Virus record (IMG/VR): IMGVR_UViG_3300037882_001997
Location: 1-41,218 of that record
Reading direction: 5' to 3' (one strand)
DNA from: a virus
Length of the DNA: 41,218 bases
A model generated the notes under the pieces. It was not told the DNA's origin and ran no database searches. It saw nothing but the letters and a program-made list of their open reading frames with translations. Within the stretch, counting starts at the first letter, position 1. The number at the start of each line of letters is the position of its first letter. A program made the translations under genes and the position numbers. Shown here one piece after another: positions 30,095 to 38,139 of this stretch.

Positions 30095-31327
30095 TTATTT
30101 CATTACTTCTGTTATTACTTTACGTTTAGCTGTCAGAGACTTAAGTATCAAATCATCGACTGAGCTACCAAGAACATGGACAACTCTACAAGCTCTTTTC
30201 TGTCCCATACGGTGATGGCGTTTCATAGCTTGGTCTAAGGAAGCTACTTCCCAGGGTAGATCATTGATAATCATAAGATTAGACGCTGTTAAGTTAATCC
30301 CAGTAGACATAGCCCCAAAAGTTCCGAGTAGAACATCCAATTGACCATTATTAAACATATCATTTATTTCTTGTCGTTTCTGCATACTTACGTCACCAGT
30401 TATTTGTTTTACTCTGTAATTAGACAATTCCAGCTCCATCATGTCTAGTGGCTTTCTGTGGTCCGAGAATACAATGATTGGTCCTTCATCTGATTGTAAC
30501 GCCTCTGATACATAATCCGCCGTGAACTTGGCTTTAGATACTGCTGAGCTGACTTTGACAGTAATTTCAGCAGAAAATTTTGCACCTGTAAATTGTTGGA
30601 ATGCTTCCAATAGCTTCGGATCATCTTTGTACGACACCACGACACTAGATTCGCTAAGTTCCGGTAAATCAAGTACCGAAGCTTCATGCTTAATAGAGTA
30701 GGGTTTAATAAATGTACGTAGTTCTTCTACGTTTTTCATTCCAGTGTAAGAGAGTCCATAAGTACCTTGGGAAACATTAGTAAAGCGATTGCAAAAAGTA
30801 TAGAAGGATCTATAGTGGTCTGTGATCTTGGGCTGTGCTGGTCCCTTAGATAAAAGTACCAGGAAGCTGTATATCTCAGGAATTCTGTTCTTCAGAGGGG
30901 TCCCACTCAATGCCATAAAATACTCTGGGGTATATTTATAAAATAAATGGTGGAATCTCATAGTACGTTTAGCATCTAAATTTTTTAAATATTGGCTTTC
31001 ATCAGCTACAATAAATTTCACATTCTTAAATACGTCTTCAGCTTTTTCTAACTGGGTATAGGGTACAATGGTTACATCCGCAGATTCATCCCATTTTAGA
31101 AGATGGTGGGAAGCCTTGAGAGTTGTATGTTTTGTTACTTCATTTGCCCAGTTAGAAGCTAGAAATGGAGGGCATACTATGACAGCTTTTTTCTTAGCTG
31201 CAATGATAGAAGCCAGAGCACTTAGGGACTTACCTGTTCCCATAGTGCTCCAATCTCCAAGATACTTTTTAGATAAAACTGCCTCAACAGTTTGATTCTG
31301 GTGAGGCAACAAATTAGACTTTAACAT
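30095..31327 (-). CDS. SNF2-type SF2 helicase/translocase
   Basis: The 410-aa product shows the SNF2 order of motifs: Q-like NLLPHQNQTV, Walker A MGTGKS (29-34), VIVCPP (Ia), VADESQ with Asp109-Glu110 (II), SGTPLKNR (III, about 141), and in the second lobe VFSDH (IV), GTFGAMSTGINLTAS (V) and QAMKRHHRMGQKR (VI, near 380). Phages use such ATP-driven translocases in DNA replication, recombination or branch processing. The start overlaps the preceding stop (TAATG). It lies next to a Cas4-like nuclease, so a joint end-processing role is reasonable. Confidence 0.9.
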   Translation of the reverse strand: MLKSNLLPHQNQTVEAVLSKKYLGDWSTMGTGKSLSALASIIAAKKKAVIVCPPFLASNWANEVTKHTTLKASHHLLKWDESADVTIVPYTQLEKAEDVFKNVKFIVADESQYLKNLDAKRTMRFHHLFYKYTPEYFMALSGTPLKNRIPEIYSFLVLLSKGPAQPKITDHYRSFYTFCNRFTNVSQGTYGLSYTGMKNVEELRTFIKPYSIKHEASVLDLPELSESSVVVSYKDDPKLLEAFQQFTGAKFSAEITVKVSSAVSKAKFTADYVSEALQSDEGPIIVFSDHRKPLDMMELELSNYRVKQITGDVSMQKRQEINDMFNNGQLDVLLGTFGAMSTGINLTASNLMIINDLPWEVASLDQAMKRHHRMGQKRACRVVHVLGSSVDDLILKSLTAKRKVITEVMK

Positions 31328-31866
31328 TAAGCCCCAAAAAATGTATGAACTTGTTCTAAGAAAGTAGGGACAATCTGTCCTTTATCATCAATGAAGTCCT
31401 GACCATTTAATCCAGAAGTAAATGCTTTGATATTCTCTGGAGTGTCGATTGTTTTCCATGCTGTATTGTACTTTTTGGCAAGGTAGCCACCAAAGATAGA
31501 TTTGTGTTCAGGCAATGCTGAGTCATACTTCTGAACATTTGATTTTACTTTCTTATGTTCTTTAACTACTTCATCGGAAATAACTGGAGGAATGTTAGCT
31601 GATTCTACTTCAGACTTAGCTTCGACTACTTTTTTGGTTTTCTTAGCTTTAGGCTCTTCAGAAACTACCTCTTTAATAGGTTGTGTAACCTCTTTAGTAG
31701 GTACATCGGTAATTCCGTAAAGAATAGAATGAACAGCATTTTTAAGCGCTGTCATAGCTTCTGCAAATGATTCACCGTCATCAATGTTAGCCGAAGCTGA
31801 CATCTCTTCATGCTCGTAGTTACCTTTGTTCTTTCTTTCCACGTAGCTAATTGTTAAAATTTTCAT
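31327..31866 (-). CDS. Hypothetical recombination-module protein, 179 aa
   Basis: ATG at 31866 is chosen (AGGA six bases before, ATGA overlap with the nuclease). A longer frame begins inside the nuclease and lacks a ribosome site. The N-terminal part (SANIDDGESFAEAMTALK, about 25-45) resembles small phage proteins encoded next to single-strand annealing and SSB genes. A Lys/Glu-rich linker follows (about 70-110). The C-terminal 70 residues look folded (FGGYLAKKYNTAWKTIDTPE). Its role is unknown but context is DNA metabolism. Confidence 0.65.
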   Translation of the reverse strand: MKILTISYVERKNKGNYEHEEMSASANIDDGESFAEAMTALKNAVHSILYGITDVPTKEVTQPIKEVVSEEPKAKKTKKVVEAKSEVESANIPPVISDEVVKEHKKVKSNVQKYDSALPEHKSIFGGYLAKKYNTAWKTIDTPENIKAFTSGLNGQDFIDDKGQIVPTFLEQVHTFFGA

Positions 31867-32732
31867 AGTAAATCCTGTTCCTTTAATGTTTCTAATGTTG
31901 TTACTTTTACTTTTGTTTTGTTTTCTGTGAATGTCTTGCCATAGCAATTGCTCCAATATTGGCACGGTGAGAAATATGAAAAGCAATTAGAGAAGTTCTT
32001 TCTTGGAGCTTCCCCCCCATGTAATTCAGTAGCTCTGTTGTGGACTTCGTTAAACAATGACCACATAGCTTCTGGATTCATTTCTTCCACTGGGATAAAT
32101 ATCTCAACTACCTTAACTCCATTATCAAGCCCCTTTTGAGTACCTGCTTTGGATTTAATGACTTGAGTATATAAGCAACCAGCGAATTCTTTTCCTACTA
32201 TTTCAGGCACAGCAATATCAATCTCAGACGCAAAGTGAGCATAGAGGTTCAACTGAGGATCTAAAGCAAGTCGAGACAAGATACTTTCATCATGCCTACC
32301 TGCTGTCTTAAGATCCAGGATGTACCACTTATTGCCACAAACTGCGATGCCGTCGATAAACCCATTGAAGATAGAAGTGCCCAAAGGTAATTCGCACTTA
32401 ACTAATTTAATTCCACTAAGCTGTCTAAATTCAACATACTTCTTAAGCATAGTAGTAAGAAGGTCTTTATCTTCTGGACCTACATTGTACTCAACCATAG
32501 CTGAGATAATCAGATCTTCAGAATAACTCTTGTGGAGTGTTTTCTCTAATACCTGGTGAAATGCTTTACCAACGCCCAGAGCATCGGATTCAACATAATC
32601 AGGATCTTTGGGGGTATTAGCTACTTTATAATGATAGTACTTAGCTTCACAGCTTTGAAGTGTGGACATGCTCGAATAGGAGAGTTTAACTCTCCCATCC
32701 TTTGCCAAATTATTTGAATTTGAGTTTGTCAT
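31863..32732 (-). CDS. Cas4/RecB-like PD-(D/E)XK nuclease with Fe-S cysteine signature
   Basis: At 289 aa, the nuclease core reads GFIDGIA (Asp127), ILDLKT (Asp140 and Lys142) and LDPQLNLYA (motif with Gln160). The family-typical four cysteines appear in the expected order: Cys28 near the N-terminus, then Cys250, Cys257 and Cys263, the pattern of Cas4/AddB-type Fe-S nucleases. The enzyme would degrade or trim DNA ends, in concert with the adjacent SSB-like protein and SNF2-type helicase. There is no cas1 or cas2 or CRISPR in the window, so adaptation is not implied. Confidence 0.88.
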   Translation of the reverse strand: MTNSNSNNLAKDGRVKLSYSSMSTLQSCEAKYYHYKVANTPKDPDYVESDALGVGKAFHQVLEKTLHKSYSEDLIISAMVEYNVGPEDKDLLTTMLKKYVEFRQLSGIKLVKCELPLGTSIFNGFIDGIAVCGNKWYILDLKTAGRHDESILSRLALDPQLNLYAHFASEIDIAVPEIVGKEFAGCLYTQVIKSKAGTQKGLDNGVKVVEIFIPVEEMNPEAMWSLFNEVHNRATELHGGEAPRKNFSNCFSYFSPCQYWSNCYGKTFTENKTKVKVTTLETLKEQDLL

Positions 32733-32733
32733 A

Positions 32734-33132
32734 TTAAATCAAATCGTCTGAAGTTTCGTTTGAAGAGTCATCCAAAACAACTTCAATCGAGTGAGTCATT
32801 GTTCCTGGGTGAGTTGATTTAGGCCCCATTTTATTCATGCCTTTATAGGTAATGATTAGGCGATCTTCTAAACTAGCTTCATCCATAGCCTTTTTAAAAT
32901 TACCTCCACAATTTAGATAAATCATGGAACCTACTTCTGCGCCAAAACTAGATTCAATTACTTTGAACCCATAAATAGGTTTTCCATAGCGGTCAACATT
33001 GTCTAAATTTTCAAAAGACGCTTTTAATACTTCCCCAGACTTCCAATCTTTCCATTGGCGAGGTTTAACAAAACTTGCAAATCCAGAACCTAATACTTTA
33101 CCCATACTTTTAACTTCTTTTGCTTGAATCAT
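32734..33132 (-). CDS. Single-stranded DNA-binding-like protein
   Basis: At 132 aa, the product looks like an OB fold: KASFENLDNVDRYGKPIYGF, then GSMIYLNCGGNFKKAMDEAS and DRLIITYKGMNKMG. It ends in an acidic tail with a hydrophobic last residue (SSNETSDDLI), the classic SSB protein-interaction tail. It lies between the polymerase and nuclease genes. The start at 33132 has only a distant GGA; Met10 at 33105 is an alternative. Family assignment rests on layout and the tail. Confidence 0.7.
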   Translation of the reverse strand: MIQAKEVKSMGKVLGSGFASFVKPRQWKDWKSGEVLKASFENLDNVDRYGKPIYGFKVIESSFGAEVGSMIYLNCGGNFKKAMDEASLEDRLIITYKGMNKMGPKSTHPGTMTHSIEVVLDDSSNETSDDLI

Positions 33133-33158
33133 TATTTAAGTGTAATTCCAAGTTCAAG

Positions 33159-33737
33159 CTACTCGGAGACACCAGACTTATTTACATCAGGTATTATATT
33201 TAATCTAGCAAAAATTCCAAAATATTTAATTGCAGCCTCATTATAGGCTCTTGCGGCTTGTTCCTTATTATTAAATTGCCCCAGGTAAACAGATTTCTTA
33301 TTTACGTGAATGTAGGCTTTAAAAAGAAGTTGATTAGGGTCCGCTTGGTAAACCCCTTTGTATTCTCTGCCTTCATGTATTTTTCTATTCTGACCATTCT
33401 GTATATTAGTGGCTATACGTAGATTGGAAACCAGATTGTTTAACCCATTTCCATCGGAGTGATCTACAATATATTTCCCCAACTCCAAGCCTAGAACTAC
33501 CCTATGCATCTTAATAGAGGAATTTTTATGTTTAGCATAGGCATAGAAAACGTGCTTAGGTTTTACAACACCCCATCTAAAACATTTTACCAAGTGGTAT
33601 TTATCTTTGTCTACATAGGCAAAATGAATTCCGTACTTAGGAGAATTTAAAATTATTTTTACAATATCTCCCTCCACAACAATTTCGTTCTCTGTCACAT
33701 AGTAATTTTTATTTTTACTACCTTTAGGTCTTCCCAT
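33159..33737 (-). CDS. HNH homing endonuclease with AT-hook-like N-terminus and AP2-like domain
   Basis: The 192-aa product has MGRPKGSKNK (AT-hook-like) at the start, an HNH domain with His78, Asp92-His93 and Asn101 (VDHSDGNGLNNLVSNLRIAT), and an AP2-like domain (YKGVYQADPNQLLFKAYI, YLGQFNNKEQAARAY, about 125-172). It lies between polymerase and SSB and starts on the polymerase stop (TAATG), a tidy insertion between genes. Its first ten residues almost equal those of the 63-aa protein at 3845. Confidence 0.88.
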   Translation of the reverse strand: MGRPKGSKNKNYYVTENEIVVEGDIVKIILNSPKYGIHFAYVDKDKYHLVKCFRWGVVKPKHVFYAYAKHKNSSIKMHRVVLGLELGKYIVDHSDGNGLNNLVSNLRIATNIQNGQNRKIHEGREYKGVYQADPNQLLFKAYIHVNKKSVYLGQFNNKEQAARAYNEAAIKYFGIFARLNIIPDVNKSGVSE

Positions 33738-35737
33738 TACAACAGCTCCAGATTAAGTGATGTTAAAAAGTATTTTGAGAATGTTTTATATTGATCCGTT
33801 GCTCTTGGGTCAACATAATTTTTTTGAGTAACTAACATAGCGCCATCAGACAGGGTGCTCTTTCCTTCCTCAAGGGAGGGTCCCCACGCCTTACAATCTA
33901 GTTTAACCATAGCCGCTTTTTCTTTTAGGTCCCCTTCAAAGTAAAACATAAAAGCTTCTTTCATAGATTCTTTTAATTGTAGTATGGAATTTTCTAATTC
34001 ATTTTCTCGAAACATGATAAACAGTTGGTCATGTAACGTGAAGATAATATTGAGTCCTTTATTTTGCGCTAACTGTACAGCCTTTCTCATGATACACGCT
34101 CCGAATCCCTGTATCGGCATATTTCCTACAGATCTAAAGTTCGGATTGTCTCCAAACATGTGAAATCCATCTGGAAGTCTTACATATCTAAGATCTGGAT
34201 AGTTTTCAATGTTAGAAGCTCGCCACTCTGAGAACGTAGAGAATAGTTCATAGAATGAATCTACGAGTCCCTTAGCTTCTTCTACAGTGACTTCTCTTCC
34301 GAGTTTCTCCGATAAGTCCCTGGATAATCCATGCTCTGTCATAAGATATGATAGTCCTAGTACAGTTGCCTTACATAAATCCCTCTCCTTAGAGTGAGTT
34401 TCTTTAGTTCCGTGAGGGGGTACTAGACCAATACCTTTTGCGTAGTAGAGATATACATCCCCTTCGGCATAAGCTTGAATCATCTTCTTATCTTTAGACA
34501 TCAGAGCTGAAAGTAAGAATTCCTGGGAACCATAATCAATAGCACCAATACAATAGCCTTCAGGAGGAGCACATAGACTACGCATCCAACCGCTTTTCAG
34601 AAATAGGAAGGATGTTGATTTTTGTTGTGACCGGGAGCTTTGAGCACCATAGATCCCCATTGAACTTCGGACCATTCCATCGGATCCAACATAATCCCAG
34701 AAAGTAGTTTCGGATTCTCCTGACTTCTCTCTAAATCCTTTAAGCTGTTGAGAGAAGTTTAGGTATCTTACAAACTGCGCACCAAAATTATTACGAGGGT
34801 AATCATGAGAGTAATTAAAAAAGTTCTTCCAAGCATCCAAAGCTAAGGAATATTTCCCTGTATCTGTTCTTTCCCACTTCTTAGCATAAGGGGAATTTTC
34901 TATCCATGCCGTAACTGCAGCAGTATTGAGGGAGTATCTGCATTCTTTCTTATTCCATCTAAATGGCAGGATGTCAGGGAATTGAGAGTTAATATCTTCA
35001 ACACACTCTCTCATAATGACAGGAATGTTATCCGTCAGATTCCTAAGCCACTCAAGATTTACTGGGTAGCCATGCTGAATCATCATGGCAGAACGAACAG
35101 CATACTCAGCTCGGTAAGCTTGTTCCTGGAGTAAGTTCTTTCTATGCTGCTGCTTTATCTTATGCCCCAAAGTAGCATTGATAGCTTTATGAAGCTTCGG
35201 CAAATGTTCAGTATCCGACATACAATAATTCAAAATGTCCGTAGCTTCTTCTCTGGTAAAATCTTCTGGGGAGGATATAATCAAATCTCTCATTTTATTT
35301 TTATGGTCAGTATCAATAATTATTTTACACAGCTTAAACAGAGCTGCAGATAATCCCTTCTTACCTTTCTCAAATCCCATATTAGGGAGCTTCTTAACTT
35401 TACCGTTAATAAGCTGATCGCCCTTAGAAATTTCATTATTGTGGTTGGACAGCATGACATACTCTAAGTACAGATCAATCCACTTCATTCTTAGTGGGTC
35501 AATGCCTAATGACAAGAATGCCCTTGCTTCAGCTTCCACAGCATACGAAACAAAGACATATCCTTTAGCTATGTATTCTTCAATTACAGCTTTGAATCTT
35601 ATTTTCTCTGCTTCATTATTGTAGAGCCAAAATGATTCCTGGCCATACTCTTCTGTGACTAAAGCAAAGCAAATGACGTTGAGATCTCTTTCTGCAGTTC
35701 CGTTGAATTCACTATCCAAGAAGATGTACTTAGGCAT
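33737..35737 (-). CDS. polA: Family A DNA polymerase with 3'-5' exonuclease domain
   Basis: The 666-aa enzyme copies the phage genome. The exonuclease part has LDSE (Asp8, Glu10) and YCMSD (Tyr171, Asp175); the exo II block (AVEAEARAF, about 66-74) is divergent. Polymerase motifs: A AIDYGSQEF with Asp401; B RDLCKATVLGLSYL with Arg452, Lys456, Leu460 and Tyr464; C TLHDQLF with His569-Asp570-Gln571. Leu460 aligns with E. coli Phe762 and T7 Tyr526. Gln571 replaces the usual Glu of the HDE motif. No 5'-3' exonuclease domain. A GGA lies ten bases before the ATG, and the RusA gene overlaps the start by 79 bases. Confidence 0.93.
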   Translation of the reverse strand: MPKYIFLDSEFNGTAERDLNVICFALVTEEYGQESFWLYNNEAEKIRFKAVIEEYIAKGYVFVSYAVEAEARAFLSLGIDPLRMKWIDLYLEYVMLSNHNNEISKGDQLINGKVKKLPNMGFEKGKKGLSAALFKLCKIIIDTDHKNKMRDLIISSPEDFTREEATDILNYCMSDTEHLPKLHKAINATLGHKIKQQHRKNLLQEQAYRAEYAVRSAMMIQHGYPVNLEWLRNLTDNIPVIMRECVEDINSQFPDILPFRWNKKECRYSLNTAAVTAWIENSPYAKKWERTDTGKYSLALDAWKNFFNYSHDYPRNNFGAQFVRYLNFSQQLKGFREKSGESETTFWDYVGSDGMVRSSMGIYGAQSSRSQQKSTSFLFLKSGWMRSLCAPPEGYCIGAIDYGSQEFLLSALMSKDKKMIQAYAEGDVYLYYAKGIGLVPPHGTKETHSKERDLCKATVLGLSYLMTEHGLSRDLSEKLGREVTVEEAKGLVDSFYELFSTFSEWRASNIENYPDLRYVRLPDGFHMFGDNPNFRSVGNMPIQGFGACIMRKAVQLAQNKGLNIIFTLHDQLFIMFRENELENSILQLKESMKEAFMFYFEGDLKEKAAMVKLDCKAWGPSLEEGKSTLSDGAMLVTQKNYVDPRATDQYKTFSKYFLTSLNLELL

Positions 35738-36165
35738 GAGATTTTTTCCAGTTTGTAGTTGATTATTAAATTGTGTTTGTCGTTGTGTGAGATGAAAGAA
35801 GAGTAAGTAACTCTGCGAATGAGTTTGTCGTCTAAGTCGAGGAAAGAAAAAATTGTGTCCTGGAGCAACTTGTGGGCGTCAAGATCCCCTGCTCTGTTAC
35901 TGACAGAGCCTTCTTTAGTTAGAATTAAATCTTTTGGCGTGAAAAAGATGTATTCTGCTGAGATGAAATGTTCCAAACGATTGAAGGAAAATTTGAATTT
36001 GAGTAACTCAGTTTGGAATTGCGCTAGCCTAGAGTTTAGATCTTTTTCAAACTCTCGAGCTAACGGTGTTTTGATATACATAGGACGAGGTTTTGCCACC
36101 AATGCCTTGGCACGATTGGTAGGCATAGGAGGCAAGTCCTCAAATCGCAAGGATACTGAATCCAT
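35659..36165 (-). CDS. RusA-like Holliday-junction resolvase
   Basis: At 168 aa, it shows the RusA acid pattern NRAGDLDAHKLLQDTIF with Asp94, Asp96, Lys99 and Asp103, followed by LDLDDKLIRRV with Asp112-Asp113. The N-terminus (LPPMPTNRAKAL, then RPMYIKTPLAREFEK) also fits. RusA cuts branched DNA to clear it before packaging. Its C-terminal 25 residues overlap the polymerase start by 79 bases, so expression of the two is linked. The GGAG before the ATG is buried in a perfect hairpin at 36172-36204. Confidence 0.82.
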   Translation of the reverse strand: MDSVSLRFEDLPPMPTNRAKALVAKPRPMYIKTPLAREFEKDLNSRLAQFQTELLKFKFSFNRLEHFISAEYIFFTPKDLILTKEGSVSNRAGDLDAHKLLQDTIFSFLDLDDKLIRRVTYSSFISHNDKHNLIINYKLEKISCLSTSSWIVNSTELQKEISTSFALL

Positions 36166-36171
36166 GTTGCT

Positions 36172-36204
36172 GCTCCATAAGTAATTAAGTTTGTCTTATG
36201 GAGC
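36172..36204 (-). promoter_or_regulatory. Hairpin that would sequester the RusA ribosome binding site
   Basis: Perfect 10-bp arms GCTCCATAAG and CTTATGGAGC with a 13-base loop. In the leftward RNA the second arm contains GGAG, the Shine-Dalgarno site six bases from the RusA ATG, and the first arm supplies its exact complement. It may be a translational switch that opens with an upstream ribosome, a protein or temperature. The upstream gene ends at 36256, 52 bases before the hairpin. Confidence 0.75.
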
Positions 36205-36255
36205 GAGTATATTTAGATTGGATTGAGGTGGGAAAATAAAAAAACTAAAAGAGTA

Positions 36256-36975
36256 TTACAGAGAAGTAAGTTTAGCTTTTGCTGCCATGTAGATAGGATG
36301 CTCTTTACCAAAGTATTCTTCAAATACTTTTAACCCAGGATCAATGTCATATTTTAACCAGCGAATCAAAGCTCCTGAATTACTCTTTGGCTTCAGTTTC
36401 TTGTCGATGAATTCAATAATTGTATAAAAGTAAGGCGGTCTTACACCAAAAGTTCTATAGTAATATGCACGATCTTGAAGTGGTGTAATAAAGGCTACAT
36501 GATAAACTTGAGTAAGTTTATTTTTCCAAAAATAGTTCCTATCTTGATTTCGGCACTCCCAAAGCTGCTTGCAAAATTCAATAAAGTTAAACTTGGGTAA
36601 TGCCCAAGGAGAAAAATTCCAAGCCCCTAAATCAATATTTCCGAGATACGCAAACCCTAGCATTTCATCTCTAGACATTGGCGGCTCAAAATCATCAATA
36701 TGTCGAGTACGCTGATGCCAGCAACGATACATATAGGGATTATCAAGATTTAATTCCAGCCCAATTTTTTCAGCATAGGCCGAATAAATCCAACCATTAT
36801 TTGAAGAAGGGGCTCCATTTGTGCATGGCTTGTCATGGTAGCGACCATATTTATCAACGTATTTATTCATAACTTCCTTTCTAAAAATCCGATCATAGTT
36901 TACATAATACTTATCCATATCAGTTCTAATGCTAGCCACCTCAGTCACACCGCTTGCGTTTGTTCTTGGTGCCAT
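36256..36975 (-). CDS. Hypothetical early protein, 239 aa
   Basis: The protein is rich in Tyr, Trp, Asn and Phe: DKYYVNYDRIFRKEVMNKYV, then NNGWIYSAYAEKIGLELN and FYTIIEFIDKKLKPKSNS. It has no cysteine clusters or known catalytic motif. Start by TAATG overlap with AGGA nine bases before it. Proteins with this opening and length occur in other phage genomes as unknowns. It precedes the RusA-polymerase group, so a role in DNA metabolism or host takeover is possible. Confidence 0.72.
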   Translation of the reverse strand: MAPRTNASGVTEVASIRTDMDKYYVNYDRIFRKEVMNKYVDKYGRYHDKPCTNGAPSSNNGWIYSAYAEKIGLELNLDNPYMYRCWHQRTRHIDDFEPPMSRDEMLGFAYLGNIDLGAWNFSPWALPKFNFIEFCKQLWECRNQDRNYFWKNKLTQVYHVAFITPLQDRAYYYRTFGVRPPYFYTIIEFIDKKLKPKSNSGALIRWLKYDIDPGLKVFEEYFGKEHPIYMAAKAKLTSL

Positions 36976-37232
36976 TATTTAGCGTCCTTGAATAATTTCT
37001 GGCCCAGTCTCTCAAATCGCTTAGGCCACACAGCGTCCAGTTCGGTAAATGTTAGTGATCGCCAGGCTTGGTCAAATTCACTCTCTGTAATGGTAATGGA
37101 CTTTACGGGACATTCATAAATCAGCCTTGCCTTAATTAGGTCGCAAGCCGGCAGACACTCATGATCCGTATAAACCCTGACAACACCTCGCTCATCAATA
37201 AGTGCCCTAACATTCACTTCTTTCGTTCTCAT
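36975..37232 (-). CDS. Hypothetical early protein, 85 aa
   Basis: GAGG lies five bases before the ATG. The product looks compact alpha/beta: VNVRALIDERGVVRVYTDHE, then IYECPVKSITITESEFDQAW, with Cys at 26, 30 and 41. It is coupled to the 239-aa gene through TAATG. No family is recognised. The base composition around here (37000-39300) seems slightly more GC-rich than the neighbouring genes. Confidence 0.68.
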   Translation of the reverse strand: MRTKEVNVRALIDERGVVRVYTDHECLPACDLIKARLIYECPVKSITITESEFDQAWRSLTFTELDAVWPKRFERLGQKLFKDAK

Positions 37233-37288
37233 CTCGCCCTCGCTTGTATATTTCTATATAAAGTTTCAAAGTTATTTGTATAAAATTA

Positions 37289-37498
37289 TTAATTATGCTT
37301 CTCCGGTTTTATATCGTCTGTGAATAGCCATTTGTATGAGGAGTGGTACTGCTTAAATGAGAATGGTTTTGTAAATGGATGAAACAGGAAAGCTCCCTTC
37401 ATTCCATTAGAAATATCAATTCCTTTATGGTTAATGCATACTCGCCACTTGCCAAGGCGCATTTTAAAACCCTTTATCTGCCATGATTCTTGATTCAT
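37289..37498 (-). CDS. Hypothetical early protein, 69 aa
   Basis: ATG at 37498 (ATGA overlap with the preceding 44-aa gene, GGGGGAG just upstream) is preferred to a TTG seven codons earlier. The product is basic and aromatic: QESWQIKGFKMRLGKWRV at the start, then FTKPFSFKQYHSSYKWLF. This make-up suits a small beta protein. Function unknown. Confidence 0.62.
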   Translation of the reverse strand: MNQESWQIKGFKMRLGKWRVCINHKGIDISNGMKGAFLFHPFTKPFSFKQYHSSYKWLFTDDIKPEKHN

Positions 37499-37629
37499 AA
37501 CTCCCCCAAATATTCCCAATAATGATTCTTGCTTGCTTTTATTCCAATCAGTAGATTAAACATATCTTCAAACCCAGACTCGAAAACATAAAGTTGATTG
37601 GTTAAATTATTGTAAAATACTAAGCTCAT
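37495..37629 (-). CDS. Hypothetical protein, 44 aa
   Basis: A short gene with ATGA overlaps at both ends, which supports translation: its ATG shares bases with the stop of the 161-aa gene and its stop with the ATG of the 69-aa gene. Product MSLVFYNNLTNQLYVFESGF, then EDMFNLLIGIKASKNHYWEY. No family is recognised. Confidence 0.6.
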   Translation of the reverse strand: MSLVFYNNLTNQLYVFESGFEDMFNLLIGIKASKNHYWEYLGEL

Positions 37630-38111
37630 TTCTCTCCCAGTATTTCGTCTACTCCCTTGAGTGTGACATTTGCTATGTCAAATTCAATTGTATTATCAAC
37701 ATTCAAGCTACGGAGTAACATTAACGCCTCTCTCATTATCTCCACGGCTTTTTCGAGCTTCCGTTTATCCCACGCAAGGTCGACTATTTTTCTGCCCATC
37801 TCGAGGTTACATACCTGAAGATGTGACTGTAGCCTAGCTATCTCCGCATCCTTGATTCTCGCACAGGCACTCCACATTTCTTTTGCACCAGCTTTTCTAT
37901 TTCTTTGAGCTATAGATGCTGGTGATTCATAGTAAACATTCCCTGCCATCCCAACACCTCTGACAAATTCCTTTATCCAGTACTTCCTAAACGCCTCGTC
38001 GTCGCTCACTTGGTTCGATTCTGCTTTAAACAGCGGACACTCAGGGTCATGGTAAAGTTTATCGCCGTATCCTTGGCATCCGTGAGTGCAAATAGAGTAT
38101 TTAATATTCAT
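37626..38111 (-). CDS. Hypothetical protein with N-terminal Cys/His cluster, 161 aa
   Basis: The second ATG at 38111 is chosen, since AAGGA lies six bases before it and directly against the first ATG at 38117. The N-terminus has a compact Cys/His cluster (CTHGCQGYGDKLYHDPECPL) that could bind zinc. The remainder is long helix (AEIARLQSHLQVCNLEM and on to about 140). This may be a DNA- or protein-binding early protein. It is coupled to the following 44-aa gene. Confidence 0.65.
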   Translation of the reverse strand: MNIKYSICTHGCQGYGDKLYHDPECPLFKAESNQVSDDEAFRKYWIKEFVRGVGMAGNVYYESPASIAQRNRKAGAKEMWSACARIKDAEIARLQSHLQVCNLEMGRKIVDLAWDKRKLEKAVEIMREALMLLRSLNVDNTIEFDIANVTLKGVDEILGEK

Positions 38112-38139
38112 CTTCATTCCTTATGTTTTGCACGAGTGG

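Noticed and set aside
31863-32732. Cas4-like nuclease as sign of a phage CRISPR system
   Set aside because: No repeat-spacer array, cas1, cas2 or effector gene is visible. Stand-alone Cas4-like nucleases are common in phages.
35819-36184. Rightward 121-codon frame
   Set aside because: It is antisense to the RusA-like gene and its hairpin; codon use and context do not support it.
38010-38040. tRNA-like GGTTCGATTC segment
   Set aside because: It lies inside a leftward coding gene and has no matching acceptor or anticodon arms.
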